64,000 nt of DNA from Blastochloris viridis (GTDB taxonomy: Bacteria; Pseudomonadota; Alphaproteobacteria; UBA2136; UBA6156), in NCBI GenBank assembly GCA_005768725.1, contig VAFM01000002.1, forward strand, positions 496,001 through 560,000, written 5' to 3'. The position numbers were made by a program, and so were the translations under genes. The notes beneath the pieces were generated by a model. It was given only the letters and a program-made list of their open reading frames with translations, was not told the DNA's origin and did not search any database. Position 1 is the stretch's first letter. The number at the start of each line of letters is the position of its first letter. Positions 42,080 through 52,203 of this stretch are shown here, one piece after another.

Positions 42080-43435
42080 TTAAGGGGCGGTATTCTCCTT
42101 AACGGCTTCGGCATCATTCAGATCGGTCGCATCTTCCACCACATCTTCCTTGATGCTTTCGGTGATCTTGCCGCAGCTGCTCTTGGCGGCCAGAGCGGTG
42201 TCCTGAGCCGAGTCGATCTTGACGGTCTGCAGGGTCTTATCACACACATACAGACGCATACCGACATTGACCTTCAGGGTGCGCTCGGTACCGTTATGGG
42301 TCACTTTAACGGTCTTGCTGCCATCCGCATTCGTTGTGACATCGAACGCCATTTCGTCCTTGGTCACTTGGGTCGGGGTGTCAGTGTCGTACCCCTTGCC
42401 GGCGTCATCATCATAGACGCTCGAGGTATCTTCCATACCGAGGATCTTCAGCACATCAAAGATATTCATTGGCTGGCCGGATGACGTTAGCGAACCGCTG
42501 TTGGCCAGCATGTTAGCTAAAGCGTTCGGGCCGCCAGCCGCATTCACAAAGGTGGAAAGAACCGGGTTGCTTGCCATCTGTTGCTTGACGATGTTGGCCA
42601 AGCCACTGGTATCGCCACCGGCAATATTGGCTAAGCTGCCACCAGCACATACGTTGGTGTTATCAATGCCATTGAACTTCGACAGATACAGGTTGGCAAA
42701 ATCCTGCGCGGTCATACGTGCCGCGGTGCTCTGGTTGGCCTCACAGCCACCGGGCAGGTTGCAGGCGATGCGCTTGAGCGCGGTCGCGGCCGAAACCTTG
42801 CCGCACTGCTGAACCACCGCCACGGCGCTCTGGTTACCACCAAACGCCAGCTTGGTGGCACACCCACCGCCCTGCTGGTGGAACAGATAATACATCCCGG
42901 CCGAAGGCTCTTGCCCGCCGTTCTGTTTCTTGAACTGGTTGCGGGTGTTACTGGTGTACTCGCACATGCAGCGGGCCTGTACTGCGGGGTCTTTCAGGTT
43001 GCCCTGCTTGCAGGAGTTGGTATCGAACTGGAACATCCCGGTATATCCAAAACGGTTGGGCCCGGCATTGAAGTTACAGCTGCTTTCCAACTGACCCATC
43101 TTGATGGCGGTCCCGGCGGGTAGGTTGCAGGCTTTATCGATATTGGAGAAGTAGCCGCTCTCTTTTTCAATCTTGGTACAGGCCGGCGGCACATCGCAGC
43201 CCGGGGTGGCGTTCGGCGTATTATAACAGGCCGGTACACAGCGGTTCTTGGCTTCCGGGTTCATAAAGGCATCCTTAGCCTCGGTGGCAGCCGCTTGAAC
43301 GGTCTCCACAATCTCTTCAGCGGCCGCGCCAAGGCTGGAAGCCTTCGACGACGTACCTGTCTGAATACCTTGGGCCCAGGCCGAACCTGCTACACATGCC
43401 CCCACACAGAGGGCGATTAACGGAAGACGCTTCAT
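42080..43435 (-). CDS. Exported Cys-rich lysozyme-like (SLT-type) protein
   Basis: A 451-residue exported protein; signal peptide ends AGSAWAQ. After a Cys-rich stretch (RCVPACYNTPNATPGCDVPPAC, paired cysteines) comes a lysozyme-fold signature: MGQLESSCNFNAGPN with a candidate catalytic glutamate, GYTGMFQFDTNSC, and YYLFHQQGGG. This resembles the ESxFNPxA ... GxMQF pattern of soluble lytic transglycosylases, with added disulphides. The C-terminal 150 residues are acidic and unrelated. Likely acts on peptidoglycan in the periplasm or outside the cell. Start at 43435 gives a clean signal peptide. Confidence 0.7.
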   Translation of the reverse strand: MKRLPLIALCVGACVAGSAWAQGIQTGTSSKASSLGAAAEEIVETVQAAATEAKDAFMNPEAKNRCVPACYNTPNATPGCDVPPACTKIEKESGYFSNIDKACNLPAGTAIKMGQLESSCNFNAGPNRFGYTGMFQFDTNSCKQGNLKDPAVQARCMCEYTSNTRNQFKKQNGGQEPSAGMYYLFHQQGGGCATKLAFGGNQSAVAVVQQCGKVSAATALKRIACNLPGGCEANQSTAARMTAQDFANLYLSKFNGIDNTNVCAGGSLANIAGGDTSGLANIVKQQMASNPVLSTFVNAAGGPNALANMLANSGSLTSSGQPMNIFDVLKILGMEDTSSVYDDDAGKGYDTDTPTQVTKDEMAFDVTTNADGSKTVKVTHNGTERTLKVNVGMRLYVCDKTLQTVKIDSAQDTALAAKSSCGKITESIKEDVVEDATDLNDAEAVKENTAP

Positions 43436-43475
43436 AAGCCCATGATAGGCATGAAAACCCTGCAATTCAAGCAGG

Positions 43476-43967
43476 CTATTTGACCATTTCGAGGTTACGC
43501 TTGTTCACCCAGCCGGAGGCACCGGGCGCTTCGACCTTGCACAGCGTTCCGGCCTCGGCTACATCCTCGCATTTGTCGAGTTCCACCACCACGCCAGGAG
43601 CCAGGCGGGCCACCAGCGGGCTGCCGATGCTGCTGCTGCGGCTTAGGTTGGCGGGTGTTTTGCCACCGACCAAGGCTGTCGGCTTGCGGCTGACCATCCC
43701 GAGGTAAACCCAGCCTTCTTCGCCTTCAATATCGCGCAGCTTATAATAGTTGTCGTAACGGGCCATCACTTCCACCGGGTAACCGGCGCGCTGGTACACC
43801 CATAAAATCGGGTACTGGTTACCCGGCCCGCTGCGGACATTCACCTCGTTCTTTTTCAGGCTGCCGTACCAAGGGAACGGCGAATTGACCGGCGCAGCCA
43901 GATCCTGGGCCTGCACGGCCCCGGCCACCGAGGCCACCACAAGCGAAGCTACGAGACGCATCATCAT
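43476..43967 (-). CDS. Exported bacterial SH3 domain protein
   Basis: A 163-residue exported protein with two SH3b domains. The first has the diagnostic NEVNVRSGPGNQYPILWVYQ and GEEGWVYLGMVS; the second ends with GASGWVNKRNLEMVK. Signal peptide ends AVQAQ. Proteins of this type usually bind cell-wall peptides. Located between comM and the lysozyme-like gene, all leftward; spacing of about 40 bases to the next gene suggests one transcript. Confidence 0.88.
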   Translation of the reverse strand: MMMRLVASLVVASVAGAVQAQDLAAPVNSPFPWYGSLKKNEVNVRSGPGNQYPILWVYQRAGYPVEVMARYDNYYKLRDIEGEEGWVYLGMVSRKPTALVGGKTPANLSRSSSIGSPLVARLAPGVVVELDKCEDVAEAGTLCKVEAPGASGWVNKRNLEMVK

Positions 43968-43981
43968 GCCGCCACCCTACC

Positions 43982-45523
43982 TCACAAAACACGATACGCC
44001 AACGCCTCGGCCAGATGGGGTTTGCCTATCTGTTCCTCACCGGCCAGGTCGGCCAGAGTGCGAGCCACACGGAGCACACGGTGGTAGCCGCGGGCCGAAA
44101 GCCCCATTTTTTCGGCGGCCGTCGCCATCAGGCGTTTGCCTTCGTCATTCAGCGGACAAAACCGGTCGAGCAGGCTACCGCTCATCTCGGCGTTGCAGGT
44201 GAGTACTTTGCCTTCCAGTGTTGCAAAACGGCGGGTCTGAATCTCCCGCGCCCGCGCCACGCGTGCCGCCACATCGGCGGTGCTCTCTTTGGCGGGGGGC
44301 AGGCTCAGGTCACTTACCTTCACGGCAGGCACATTCACCCGCAGGTCAAAACGGTCAAGTAACGGCCCGCTCAGGCGGCTGGTGTAATCCGCGCCGCAAC
44401 TGGGCTGTTTCTTGCAGCCTTTCTGGGGGTCTCCCAAGTAACCACACGGGCACGGGTTCATAGCGGCGATCAACTGAAAGCGTGCCGGGTAAGTCACATG
44501 GGCACTGGCACGGCTGATGGTGATCGTCCCGGTTTCCAGAGGCTGGCGCAGGGTTTCCAGTACCGTACGCGGAAACTCGGGCAATTCGTCCAGAAACAGC
44601 ACGCCGCGATGGGATAGGCTCATCTCGCCCGGCTTGGCCTTCAGGCCGCCGCCGGTCAGCGCCACACTGCTGGCGCTATGGTGTGGGTCACGGAACGGGC
44701 GCTGCGTTACCAGCCCGCCTTCGGTTTCAGCGCCAAGCGTGCCCGCTACACTGTGTATCATACTCACTTCCAGCGCTTCCTGCGGCGTCAGCGGGGGCAT
44801 CAGCCCCGGCATACGCGCCGCCAGCATGCTTTTGCCACTGCCGGGAGGCCCGCTCATCAGCAAATGGTGCCCACCCGCCGCGGCAATCTCCGCCGCGCGC
44901 TTGGCACCTTCCTGCCCGCGAATATCCGACAGATCTCCCACGGCCAGTGCCGCATTGGTGCGGGCACCCGGCACCACCGGCACCATCAGCTCCTCGCCAC
45001 GCAGGTGTCGGATCAACGCATACAGGCTTTCCACGCCGAACACTGCCATCCCGCCACCTAAGCTCGAACTCTGCCCGGCCCATGCCGCTTCCGGCCCATT
45101 GGCGGCAGGCACTAGCATAATGCGCGCACCATGGCTGGCGGCATGCAGCGCGGCAGGCAAACATCCGGCCACCGGCTTCAGGCTGCCATCCAGACCCAAT
45201 TCCCCCATCGCCACCACACCATGGGCGGCATCCTCAGGCACCACACCAAAGGCCACCAGCAGGCCCAGCGCGATCGGCAGGTCATAGTGGCTGCCGTCCT
45301 TGGTCACGTCGGCGGGGCTTAGGTTCACCGTCACGCGTTTGTCCGGTATTGCAATCCCCAGCGCATGGAACGCCCCGCGCACGCGGTCACGGCTTTCCTT
45401 CACCGCATTGCTCGGTAAGCCGATGATATAGATCCCCTGTAAGCCGCCGCTCACCTGGACTTCCACCTGAACCGGCAGACCATGAAGACCCTGTAACGCG
45501 AGTGTTTGAACCTGACTAACCAT
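43982..45523 (-). CDS. comM: YifB/ComM family Mg-chelatase-like AAA+ ATPase
   Basis: A 513-residue protein: an N-terminal Lon-protease-like fold (QVEVQVSGGLQGIYIIGLP, VTVNLSPADVTKDGSHYDLPIALG), an AAA+ core with Walker A SGPPGSGKSMLAARM and Walker B GVLFLDELPEFP, a cysteine segment NPCPCGYLGDPQKGC, and a C-terminal helical domain. ComM is a helicase promoting branch migration in natural transformation; a competence role here is inference. Confidence 0.93.
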   Translation of the reverse strand: MVSQVQTLALQGLHGLPVQVEVQVSGGLQGIYIIGLPSNAVKESRDRVRGAFHALGIAIPDKRVTVNLSPADVTKDGSHYDLPIALGLLVAFGVVPEDAAHGVVAMGELGLDGSLKPVAGCLPAALHAASHGARIMLVPAANGPEAAWAGQSSSLGGGMAVFGVESLYALIRHLRGEELMVPVVPGARTNAALAVGDLSDIRGQEGAKRAAEIAAAGGHHLLMSGPPGSGKSMLAARMPGLMPPLTPQEALEVSMIHSVAGTLGAETEGGLVTQRPFRDPHHSASSVALTGGGLKAKPGEMSLSHRGVLFLDELPEFPRTVLETLRQPLETGTITISRASAHVTYPARFQLIAAMNPCPCGYLGDPQKGCKKQPSCGADYTSRLSGPLLDRFDLRVNVPAVKVSDLSLPPAKESTADVAARVARAREIQTRRFATLEGKVLTCNAEMSGSLLDRFCPLNDEGKRLMATAAEKMGLSARGYHRVLRVARTLADLAGEEQIGKPHLAEALAYRVL

Positions 45524-45567
45524 ACGGAGACGTTACCTAAAACCGCCGCGGTTCGCTATCGTGCCGC

Positions 45568-45592
45568 TTATTCCGCAGGCCATTATTCCGCA
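45568..45592. repeat. Two direct copies of TTATTCCGCA, 15 bases apart
   Basis: TTATTCCGCA at 45568-45577 and 45583-45592 in the 254-base gap between divergent comM and the small gene at 45778. Could be a tandem operator; no other support. Confidence 0.35.
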
Positions 45593-45777
45593 AACCGCCT
45601 ATCAGCGCCAAAACTTGCGTCTTGCTTACAGTCTCCGCACTTTCCCCTTGCCAGAAGCCCGAACCCGGCCCATGTCAGAGGGCAACCAAAGCCCGCTCCA
45701 ACTGGGCTGAGCACGAGGAACACCCATAACCGGCTCCAAACCGGCCCACCCTTTTCCGAAAAACGAGGACATAACAC

Positions 45778-45984
45778 ATGACGAACGTGGCTCAGGAACT
45801 TGCTAAGACTGCCTTCACAGGCGATGCCGCCGAAAAAGTCGTCCGCATGACCGGCGGTGAGCGCAACTCGCCGATGACGAACCCCGTCAACCCGATGATG
45901 GAGATCGCCCACACCGCCAAAAACTGCAAGCCGACACAGACGTCGGAAAAGCAGGATCTCAGCCGCTTCGGTCCCCACGACTGA
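45778..45984 (+). CDS. Small hypothetical protein
   Basis: A 68-residue soluble, Asn/Met/Pro-rich protein (RNSPMTNPVNPMMEIAHTAKNC). ACGAGG lies 11 bases before the ATG and a terminator follows directly, which supports expression. No family recognised. Confidence 0.55.
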   Translation: MTNVAQELAKTAFTGDAAEKVVRMTGGERNSPMTNPVNPMMEIAHTAKNCKPTQTSEKQDLSRFGPHD

Positions 45985-46007
45985 ATGCGCGGCAGATAAC
46001 GATACGA

Positions 46008-46033
46008 AACGCCACCTCCGGGTGGCGTTTTTG
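46008..46033 (+). terminator. Intrinsic terminator
   Basis: AAACGCCACC / GGTGGCGTTTTT hairpin after the 68-residue gene. Confidence 0.83.
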
Positions 46034-46162
46034 CGTTTCCGGAACGGCTAATTTCTCACCAAAATAAGGGTTTTTGAACCCCTTGCCAGCGATGCGGGAC
46101 GGGCGCATACCTAACGTCTTCTGAATCATTTTACCTTCACTCATGTGCGGACGGGGACAAAC

Positions 46163-46381
46163 ATGGAAGCCGAACTGAACGACTACTGGCAATTGGCCTT
46201 CGATCACAACGAACTGGCGGCACTCAATGCCATACGGCGGTTTCGCAAGCGGGCTGAACACGCCCCTTTTATCCGCGAGGCCTTCCAGTATTTCTATAGT
46301 GCGGAACGGTTGCTGCACGATGCCGCTCACGGTTACCCGCCGGAGCATCTGGCACGAGACCTGCTGCGTTACTACCATTAA
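46163..46381 (+). CDS. Small hypothetical protein
   Basis: A 72-residue predicted all-helical protein (NDYWQLAFDHNELAALNAIRRF ... ERLLHDAAHGYPPEHLARDLLRYY). The ATG at 46163 follows GGGGACAAAC; a GTG six codons upstream is possible. A terminator follows. Not recognised. Confidence 0.5.
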   Translation: MEAELNDYWQLAFDHNELAALNAIRRFRKRAEHAPFIREAFQYFYSAERLLHDAAHGYPPEHLARDLLRYYH

Positions 46382-46388
46382 ACGGATC

Positions 46389-46416
46389 TGCCGCTTTCCC
46401 ACAGGAGAGCGGCATT
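46389..46416 (+). terminator. Intrinsic terminator before lepA
   Basis: GCCGCT / AGCGGC stem followed by ATTTT. Confidence 0.65.
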
Positions 46417-46476
46417 TTCACGTCCGGTGCATCACGGCGCTTCAAATTCCCCCAAATCTCTGCTAAACAGCGGTTT

Positions 46477-48303
<1,827 letters not shown>

Positions 48304-48355
48304 GTAGTTTAAGTAGCAGTAATTTTCTGTATTATATGACGGGAAAGGTAAGGCT

Positions 48356-49099
48356 ATGCATTTACTATTTATTGATGAATCGGGAGCGCCACCTCCACCG
48401 AACAAGGCTGGGGTTAAAAACTTTTGCTTAGGTGGAATAATTATACCGCAAGCGCGCTGGCATAGTATGCGCGATGATTTGAATTCTCTCAAAAAAGCAT
48501 ATGGTGTTAATGGAGAGATCAAATGGAGGTACTTTTCTCCAAACAATGATGATGAAAATAATTCTTTACAGCATTTGGATCCGGCAAAACGAGAATCTTT
48601 TAAATTAGCAGTTATGTCAATAATTACAAAATATAAAGCTACAACTTTATTAGGAGTAGTTGCTAATATCGAAGCTGCATATAAACTCTCGTATGTTAAT
48701 AACCAAATGGATCTATACTGGTTTGCATATAAGCAGATTGCCGAAAGATTCCAATACTTTCTCCAAGATATTAGTCGTAAATTAGGCGTGGACGAATACG
48801 GAATGATTGTTTGTGACCATCGGAATAAATGGGAAGACAATATTTTGAGAGAATTACATAGCAGAATGTTAGATGGTGGGCCCAGCTTTACGTCATGTAA
48901 AAACCTTATAGAAGGGCTATTTATGGCTCCTTCTCATTTGAGTGTTGGAATTCAGTTTGCGGATTTAATTGCTGGAGGCCTATCGCGTCATTTTAATAGC
49001 AAAGATGACAGATATACTTCAATTCTTAAGCCATCTTTCAGAAATAGCCCTGATGGAAAAATTGAAGGATATGGATTGGTATATTTTCCAAAAAAATAG
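48356..49099 (+). CDS. DUF3800 family protein, low GC, probably acquired
   Basis: A 247-residue protein beginning LLFIDESGAPP, the DUF3800 signature (strand, then Asp-Glu-Ser-Gly), with a second acidic site in VCDHRNKWEDN and the C-terminal SVGIQFADLIAG. The fold is thought to be RNase H-like with these acids as metal ligands. Function is unsettled; such genes are frequent in mobile elements and defence islands. Its base composition (about 38% GC by eye) and AT-ending codons contrast strongly with the flanking genes, indicating recent transfer. AAGG precedes the ATG. No integrase or partner gene is present. Confidence 0.85.
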   Translation: MHLLFIDESGAPPPPNKAGVKNFCLGGIIIPQARWHSMRDDLNSLKKAYGVNGEIKWRYFSPNNDDENNSLQHLDPAKRESFKLAVMSIITKYKATTLLGVVANIEAAYKLSYVNNQMDLYWFAYKQIAERFQYFLQDISRKLGVDEYGMIVCDHRNKWEDNILRELHSRMLDGGPSFTSCKNLIEGLFMAPSHLSVGIQFADLIAGGLSRHFNSKDDRYTSILKPSFRNSPDGKIEGYGLVYFPKK

Positions 49100-49234
49100 A
49101 CGCCGCGTGGTTTCCCATCCTGCAATTTTGACGCAGTCACGGCGTATTTAATATATAAGTAACAACAATCAAATTGTCAAGGGCTCTCTACATATCAAAG
49201 ATATAGAGTGTAATATTTAAGCAATATAAATGTC

Positions 49235-49262
49235 TTCGCAGATATTTATATGGTGCTATACT
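49235..49262 (+). promoter_or_regulatory. Promoter-like element before the structured leader
   Basis: TTCGCA (49235-49240), 16-base spacer, TATACT (49257-49262). The first stem of the leader starts at the predicted transcript start, about 49268. Confidence 0.5.
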
Positions 49263-49263
49263 C

Positions 49264-49459
49264 CCCCTGCCAAAAGGCGGGGCGTAAGAACCCCACAAAG
49301 AGAACGAAAGTTCAAAAACTGCCACCCGTTAGTCGGGGAGGCGGCGAATATGATAGCGCGAGCGAATAAGCCGCGCCGTATCTTTGTACGGTTCTTAACT
49401 CCCCGGCCTCAGTTTTGAGGCCGTTGGCTTTTTGGCGCCAACCAACGGGAGAACCCCCT
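49264..49459 (+). ncRNA. Candidate pseudoknotted leader RNA (riboswitch-like)
   Basis: Local hairpins: CCCC-T-GCC-AAAA-GGC-GGGG (about 49263-49282), GAAC-GAAA-GTTC with a GNRA loop (49302-49313), CCGTA/TACGG (49376-49391) and GGCCTCA/TGAGGCC (49405-49422). Long-range pairs: TAAGAACC (49285-49292) with GGTTCTTA (49390-49397), and CGGGGAG (49334-49340) with CTCCCCG (49399-49405); the two cross, giving an H-type pseudoknot. Competing pairs reach the ribosome site GGGAG (49447-49451): CCGTTGG (49421-49427) with CCAACGG (49442-49448), or GGTT and CTCCC (49390, 49399) with AACC and GGGAG. This looks like a switch controlling the 33-residue peptide downstream. I match it to no known class. Confidence 0.55.
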
Positions 49460-49561
49460 ATGACCGACCCCTCACCCGGCTCTGCCATCATTCTGGCCTA
49501 CATCATGTTCACCGCCTACGGCGTGCTGCTGGGGCTCGGCCTGGGCTGGCTGCTGTTCTAA
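49460..49561 (+). CDS. 33-residue single-pass membrane peptide
   Basis: ATG at 49460 with GGGAG eight to nine bases upstream, 33 codons and TAA. The peptide is one membrane helix after a short Pro/Asp/Ser start: ILAYIMFTAYGVLLGLGLGW, ending LLF. A perfect terminator follows within 8 bases, so the transcription unit is leader plus peptide only. No family recognised; comparable in size to regulatory membrane peptides such as KdpF or MgtS, without sequence similarity. Confidence 0.6.
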   Translation: MTDPSPGSAIILAYIMFTAYGVLLGLGLGWLLF

Positions 49562-49568
49562 CAAAAAA

Positions 49569-49591
49569 ACTCCTCCCATAAAGGGAGGAGT
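49569..49591. terminator. Intrinsic terminator between the membrane peptide and the convergent gene
   Basis: ACTCCTCCC / GGGAGGAGT perfect 9-bp stem with an upstream A7 run, so strongest for the leftward gene. Confidence 0.8.
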
Positions 49592-49610
49592 CCGGCCGAA
49601 GCCGATCGTG

Positions 49611-49913
49611 TTAAGAAGCCCGCCGCCGGAGTACCGGCACCACGCTGTCATTCGCCCCGCGCCAGTGGCGGTCGGGGGTCTCACAGAGAGGTTCACCGGT
49701 CTTAGCCTGCACCAGTGCGGCCAGCCGGGCCGGTTCACTGAGCACAGGTTCAGCCGCCACAGGCGGCGCAGCCCGCACCGCCGGTCTCACCACCGAGGAG
49801 GCCGCGACCGAAGGCGTGCGCGCTTTCCGCACCACCGGCACAAAGAGCGGATCTTCGGCAGGCATAGCGGTCGGCAGGGTCATCCCCCAGAAGGGGTCGA
49901 AAAAGGTACGCAT
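49611..49913 (-). CDS. Small hypothetical protein, Pro/Ala-rich
   Basis: A 100-residue protein. The ATG at 49913 has AGGAG ten bases upstream, so the longer frame from 50045 is rejected. The middle is Ala/Val/Pro-rich (VVRPAVRAAPPVAAEPV), the end RHWRGANDSVVPVLRRRAS is basic. No signal peptide, no family. Divergent from the gene at 50109. Confidence 0.55.
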   Translation of the reverse strand: MRTFFDPFWGMTLPTAMPAEDPLFVPVVRKARTPSVAASSVVRPAVRAAPPVAAEPVLSEPARLAALVQAKTGEPLCETPDRHWRGANDSVVPVLRRRAS

Positions 49914-50108
49914 GTACTGGGTTACTCCTGAAGGCGAAGCGGAACGCTCCGCAAAGTTGTACGTAGTCCCCGTGCCACAACGTATGCGCTTATTTTGCCG
50001 GAAAAACAAGCTTAAGTACCCTCCCCCGCTTGAATCGCACCGCAAAACACCTTATTTGTAGGATGAACTTAAAAGTTTCCTACGTGGCAACCGAGAAGGA
50101 GTATTCTC

Positions 50109-50477
50109 ATGCATGCCGCCCACCCTGCCCACTCCCGTGCCCTCACTCGCGACTTCCAGACGGAGCTCGATGCGTATTATACGCGCGTCAAAGCCCCGTC
50201 AGAGGCCCCGCGTGCCGATGTCCGCACCCGTGTCGCCCTCCCCCCGCGCGACGCCGCAACACCGGAGTTCGATGCGGACAAAGCGATTGCGGAACTCTGC
50301 ACTCCGCCGGTCGTCAAGGCAGCTCACCTGCCGTCGCACTCCTTCCGTGCCCAGACCCCGGCGCGCCAGCGCCAGCCGGACCCCCGCAAGTCGGATGCCC
50401 GCCTGCCTCCGCACGAAAAGAGCCAGGACTACCTGTATCTCAACGCCCACCAGCGGGAACAGGTCGCCTACTTCTAA
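50109..50477 (+). CDS. Hypothetical protein
   Basis: A 122-residue, Arg/Pro/Ala-rich, probably disordered protein with a His-rich beginning (HAAHPAHSRAL) and a Tyr-containing C-terminus (SQDYLYLNAHQREQVAYF). AAGGAG precedes the ATG and a terminator follows, supporting a real gene. Not recognised. Confidence 0.6.
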   Translation: MHAAHPAHSRALTRDFQTELDAYYTRVKAPSEAPRADVRTRVALPPRDAATPEFDADKAIAELCTPPVVKAAHLPSHSFRAQTPARQRQPDPRKSDARLPPHEKSQDYLYLNAHQREQVAYF

Positions 50478-50489
50478 CCGATACCCTCA

Positions 50490-50511
50490 GGCCGCCTTCG
50501 GGCGGCCTTTG
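50490..50511 (+). terminator. Intrinsic terminator
   Basis: AGGCCGCC / GGCGGCCTTTGG hairpin after the 122-residue gene. Confidence 0.72.
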
Positions 50512-50612
50512 GCTTGCGTATAACTCTTTACAACACAGGTCAGACAGGCGCAGACTGTAAATGTTCTGAAGCATTTGTACTGCGTGCACTCTCACTACGG
50601 GGAACAACCGAG

Positions 50613-50939
50613 ATGCGCATCCTGAAACTCCTGATCTGTCTGGGAAGCCTTACCCTTCCCGCACCGGCGGCATTCGCCTCCCTCCTCCTGCCCGAGACCA
50701 CCCTCGCCGAGCGCCCAACCGGCCTTAACGTCGCCTGCTCGGCCGATAACTACGAGCGTATCCGCCGCGAGATGTACTACTGGCTGCGCCAGAATGGCTG
50801 GCAACCACCGTCCGACTTCTACGAGATGGCGGTAGACGAGCTGCCGCGCGTGATGCGCCTGTTGGGCCGTCCGGCGGTGGCCGCCGAGGTGGAAGAGAAA
50901 CTCAGCTTTACTCTCCACCACTGTATGGCCTCCCAATAA
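50613..50939 (+). CDS. Small exported protein, unknown function
   Basis: A 108-residue protein with a signal peptide (ILKLLICLGSLTLPAPAAFA) and two cysteines, NVACSAD and LHHCMASQ, that could form one disulphide across the mature domain. The Met at 50613 is preferred for the signal peptide; GGGGAACAACCGAG precedes it. No family recognised. Confidence 0.65.
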   Translation: MRILKLLICLGSLTLPAPAAFASLLLPETTLAERPTGLNVACSADNYERIRREMYYWLRQNGWQPPSDFYEMAVDELPRVMRLLGRPAVAAEVEEKLSFTLHHCMASQ

Positions 50940-50955
50940 GCGACTCAAAACACAC

Positions 50956-50983
50956 AAAAACCGCCGGTTCTTCGGCGGTTTTT
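50956..50983. terminator. Bidirectional intrinsic terminator
   Basis: AAAAACCGCCG / CGGCGGTTTTT hairpin between the small exported protein and ddl. Confidence 0.86.
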
Positions 50984-51003
50984 GGCGTCCGCTGGGTAAG
51001 TAC

Positions 51004-52203
51004 TTACACCCCGCGTTTGGGGAAGATCGAACCGCCGTTGGCCACGGGGTCGATCACGCGCACGCGGTTGCGCGACCGCTGGCGGGCTTCCACCAGCATG
51101 TCGTCCAGCAGCTCGCTGTAACCCACGCTGGGCGTCGCTGCTTCCCATAAAAAGTACCCGAAGCTGCCCGGCAGCGGGTTGACCTCATTGAACCAGATCT
51201 CGCCGGTCTGCTCGTTGCACAAAAAGTCCAGGCGCGGCGCCCCCGCCAGGTCCAGCGCTTCGAACAATGCCACCGCCCACGCCCGCAACTGGGTCGCGCG
51301 GCCGTCATCCAGCTCCGGCGGATTAATGATGCGGGTCGCATTCACCAGTCCCGGGTTGCTGCCGCCGGAAAGCTTGCTCGCCATATCGCCGCTCAGGTAC
51401 TTGTCCTTGAAGGTATAACTCTCGTCCTTGCGCAGCGGGCGCTCAATCGCACTGGTAATCACCGTGCCGTCCGGCTTGCGGCGTACCGCCACGTTGTACT
51501 CAATCAGGTTGGGGATGCACCGCTGCACCAGCGCGGCGTGGTCCAGCCGGAACACCTCGGTCAGCGCCATGCGCGCGTCATCCGGCGTTTTGGCGACACG
51601 GGCACCGATGCTGCTGCCTAAGTAGTTGGGCTTTACAAACACAGGGTAGTCACCGCGCCAGCTGTCCAGCTTGTCATCCAGGTCGTCATCCTTGCTCACG
51701 AACATGGTCGGCGGAATCGGTAAGCCCGCGCGTTCCGCCGCACCCAGCGTCCACATTTTATGAATGGTCAGCGCCATGGCGTCCACACCCCCGCCCACGA
51801 ACGGAATCTTCTCCGCCGCCAGCACGCCTTGCAGCGTACCATCTTCCCCCCACGTGCCGTGCAGCGCAGGGATGATCATATCGAACTCTAAGCTCTTGGG
51901 CTTGGAAAGCAAGCCTCCACCGCCCACCTCGCGCAGCAGCCAGTGGCCGCCTTCATACGCTGCACCTACGTTCAGGCTCACACGCGTCAGGCTGCGCTTG
52001 GTCGCGGCGTCCGGCAGGTAGTTTTTGCGGTCGCGTAAGGCGTCGCCCACCCACCATTGACCATCCAGACCGACATACACCGGAAAAGCGTCATACTTTG
52101 CGGGGTTTAACGCTTCCAATACTTCCAGGCCGGTCAGCACGCTCACATCGTGTTCACTGCTCAGACCGCCGAAAACAACGGCGACTTTGATTTTTTCAGA
52201 CAT
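51004..52203 (-). CDS. ddl: D-alanine--D-alanine ligase
   Basis: A 399-residue ATP-grasp enzyme making D-Ala-D-Ala for cell-wall precursors. VAVVFGGLSSEHDVSVLTG, ALHGTWGEDGTLQGVLAAEKIPFVG, FVKPNYLGSSIGARV and the metal/phosphate site WFNEVNPLPGSFGYFLWE are all present. It is longer than E. coli DdlA/B (306-364), closer to the VanA-type length. The Met at 52203 is chosen by homology. The divergent hydrolase and MurF-like ligase next door suggest a cell-wall precursor locus outside any dcw cluster. Confidence 0.9.
   Translation of the reverse strand: MSEKIKVAVVFGGLSSEHDVSVLTGLEVLEALNPAKYDAFPVYVGLDGQWWVGDALRDRKNYLPDAATKRSLTRVSLNVGAAYEGGHWLLREVGGGGLLSKPKSLEFDMIIPALHGTWGEDGTLQGVLAAEKIPFVGGGVDAMALTIHKMWTLGAAERAGLPIPPTMFVSKDDDLDDKLDSWRGDYPVFVKPNYLGSSIGARVAKTPDDARMALTEVFRLDHAALVQRCIPNLIEYNVAVRRKPDGTVITSAIERPLRKDESYTFKDKYLSGDMASKLSGGSNPGLVNATRIINPPELDDGRATQLRAWAVALFEALDLAGAPRLDFLCNEQTGEIWFNEVNPLPGSFGYFLWEAATPSVGYSELLDDMLVEARQRSRNRVRVIDPVANGGSIFPKRGV

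Larger units (their letters stand above)
49100..49459. other. Intergenic region after DUF3800
   Basis: 360 bases. The left half (49100-49250) is AT-rich and begins with an imperfect hairpin CGCCGCGTG / CACGGCG (49101-49143) that may terminate the DUF3800 transcript. The right half holds a promoter-like element and a highly structured leader RNA (separate entries). Confidence 0.7.

Noticed and set aside
45959..46402. Minus-strand 147-codon frame between two small genes
   Set aside because: Contains the terminator hairpin at 46008-46033 and overlaps both neighbouring genes; no ribosome site or family.
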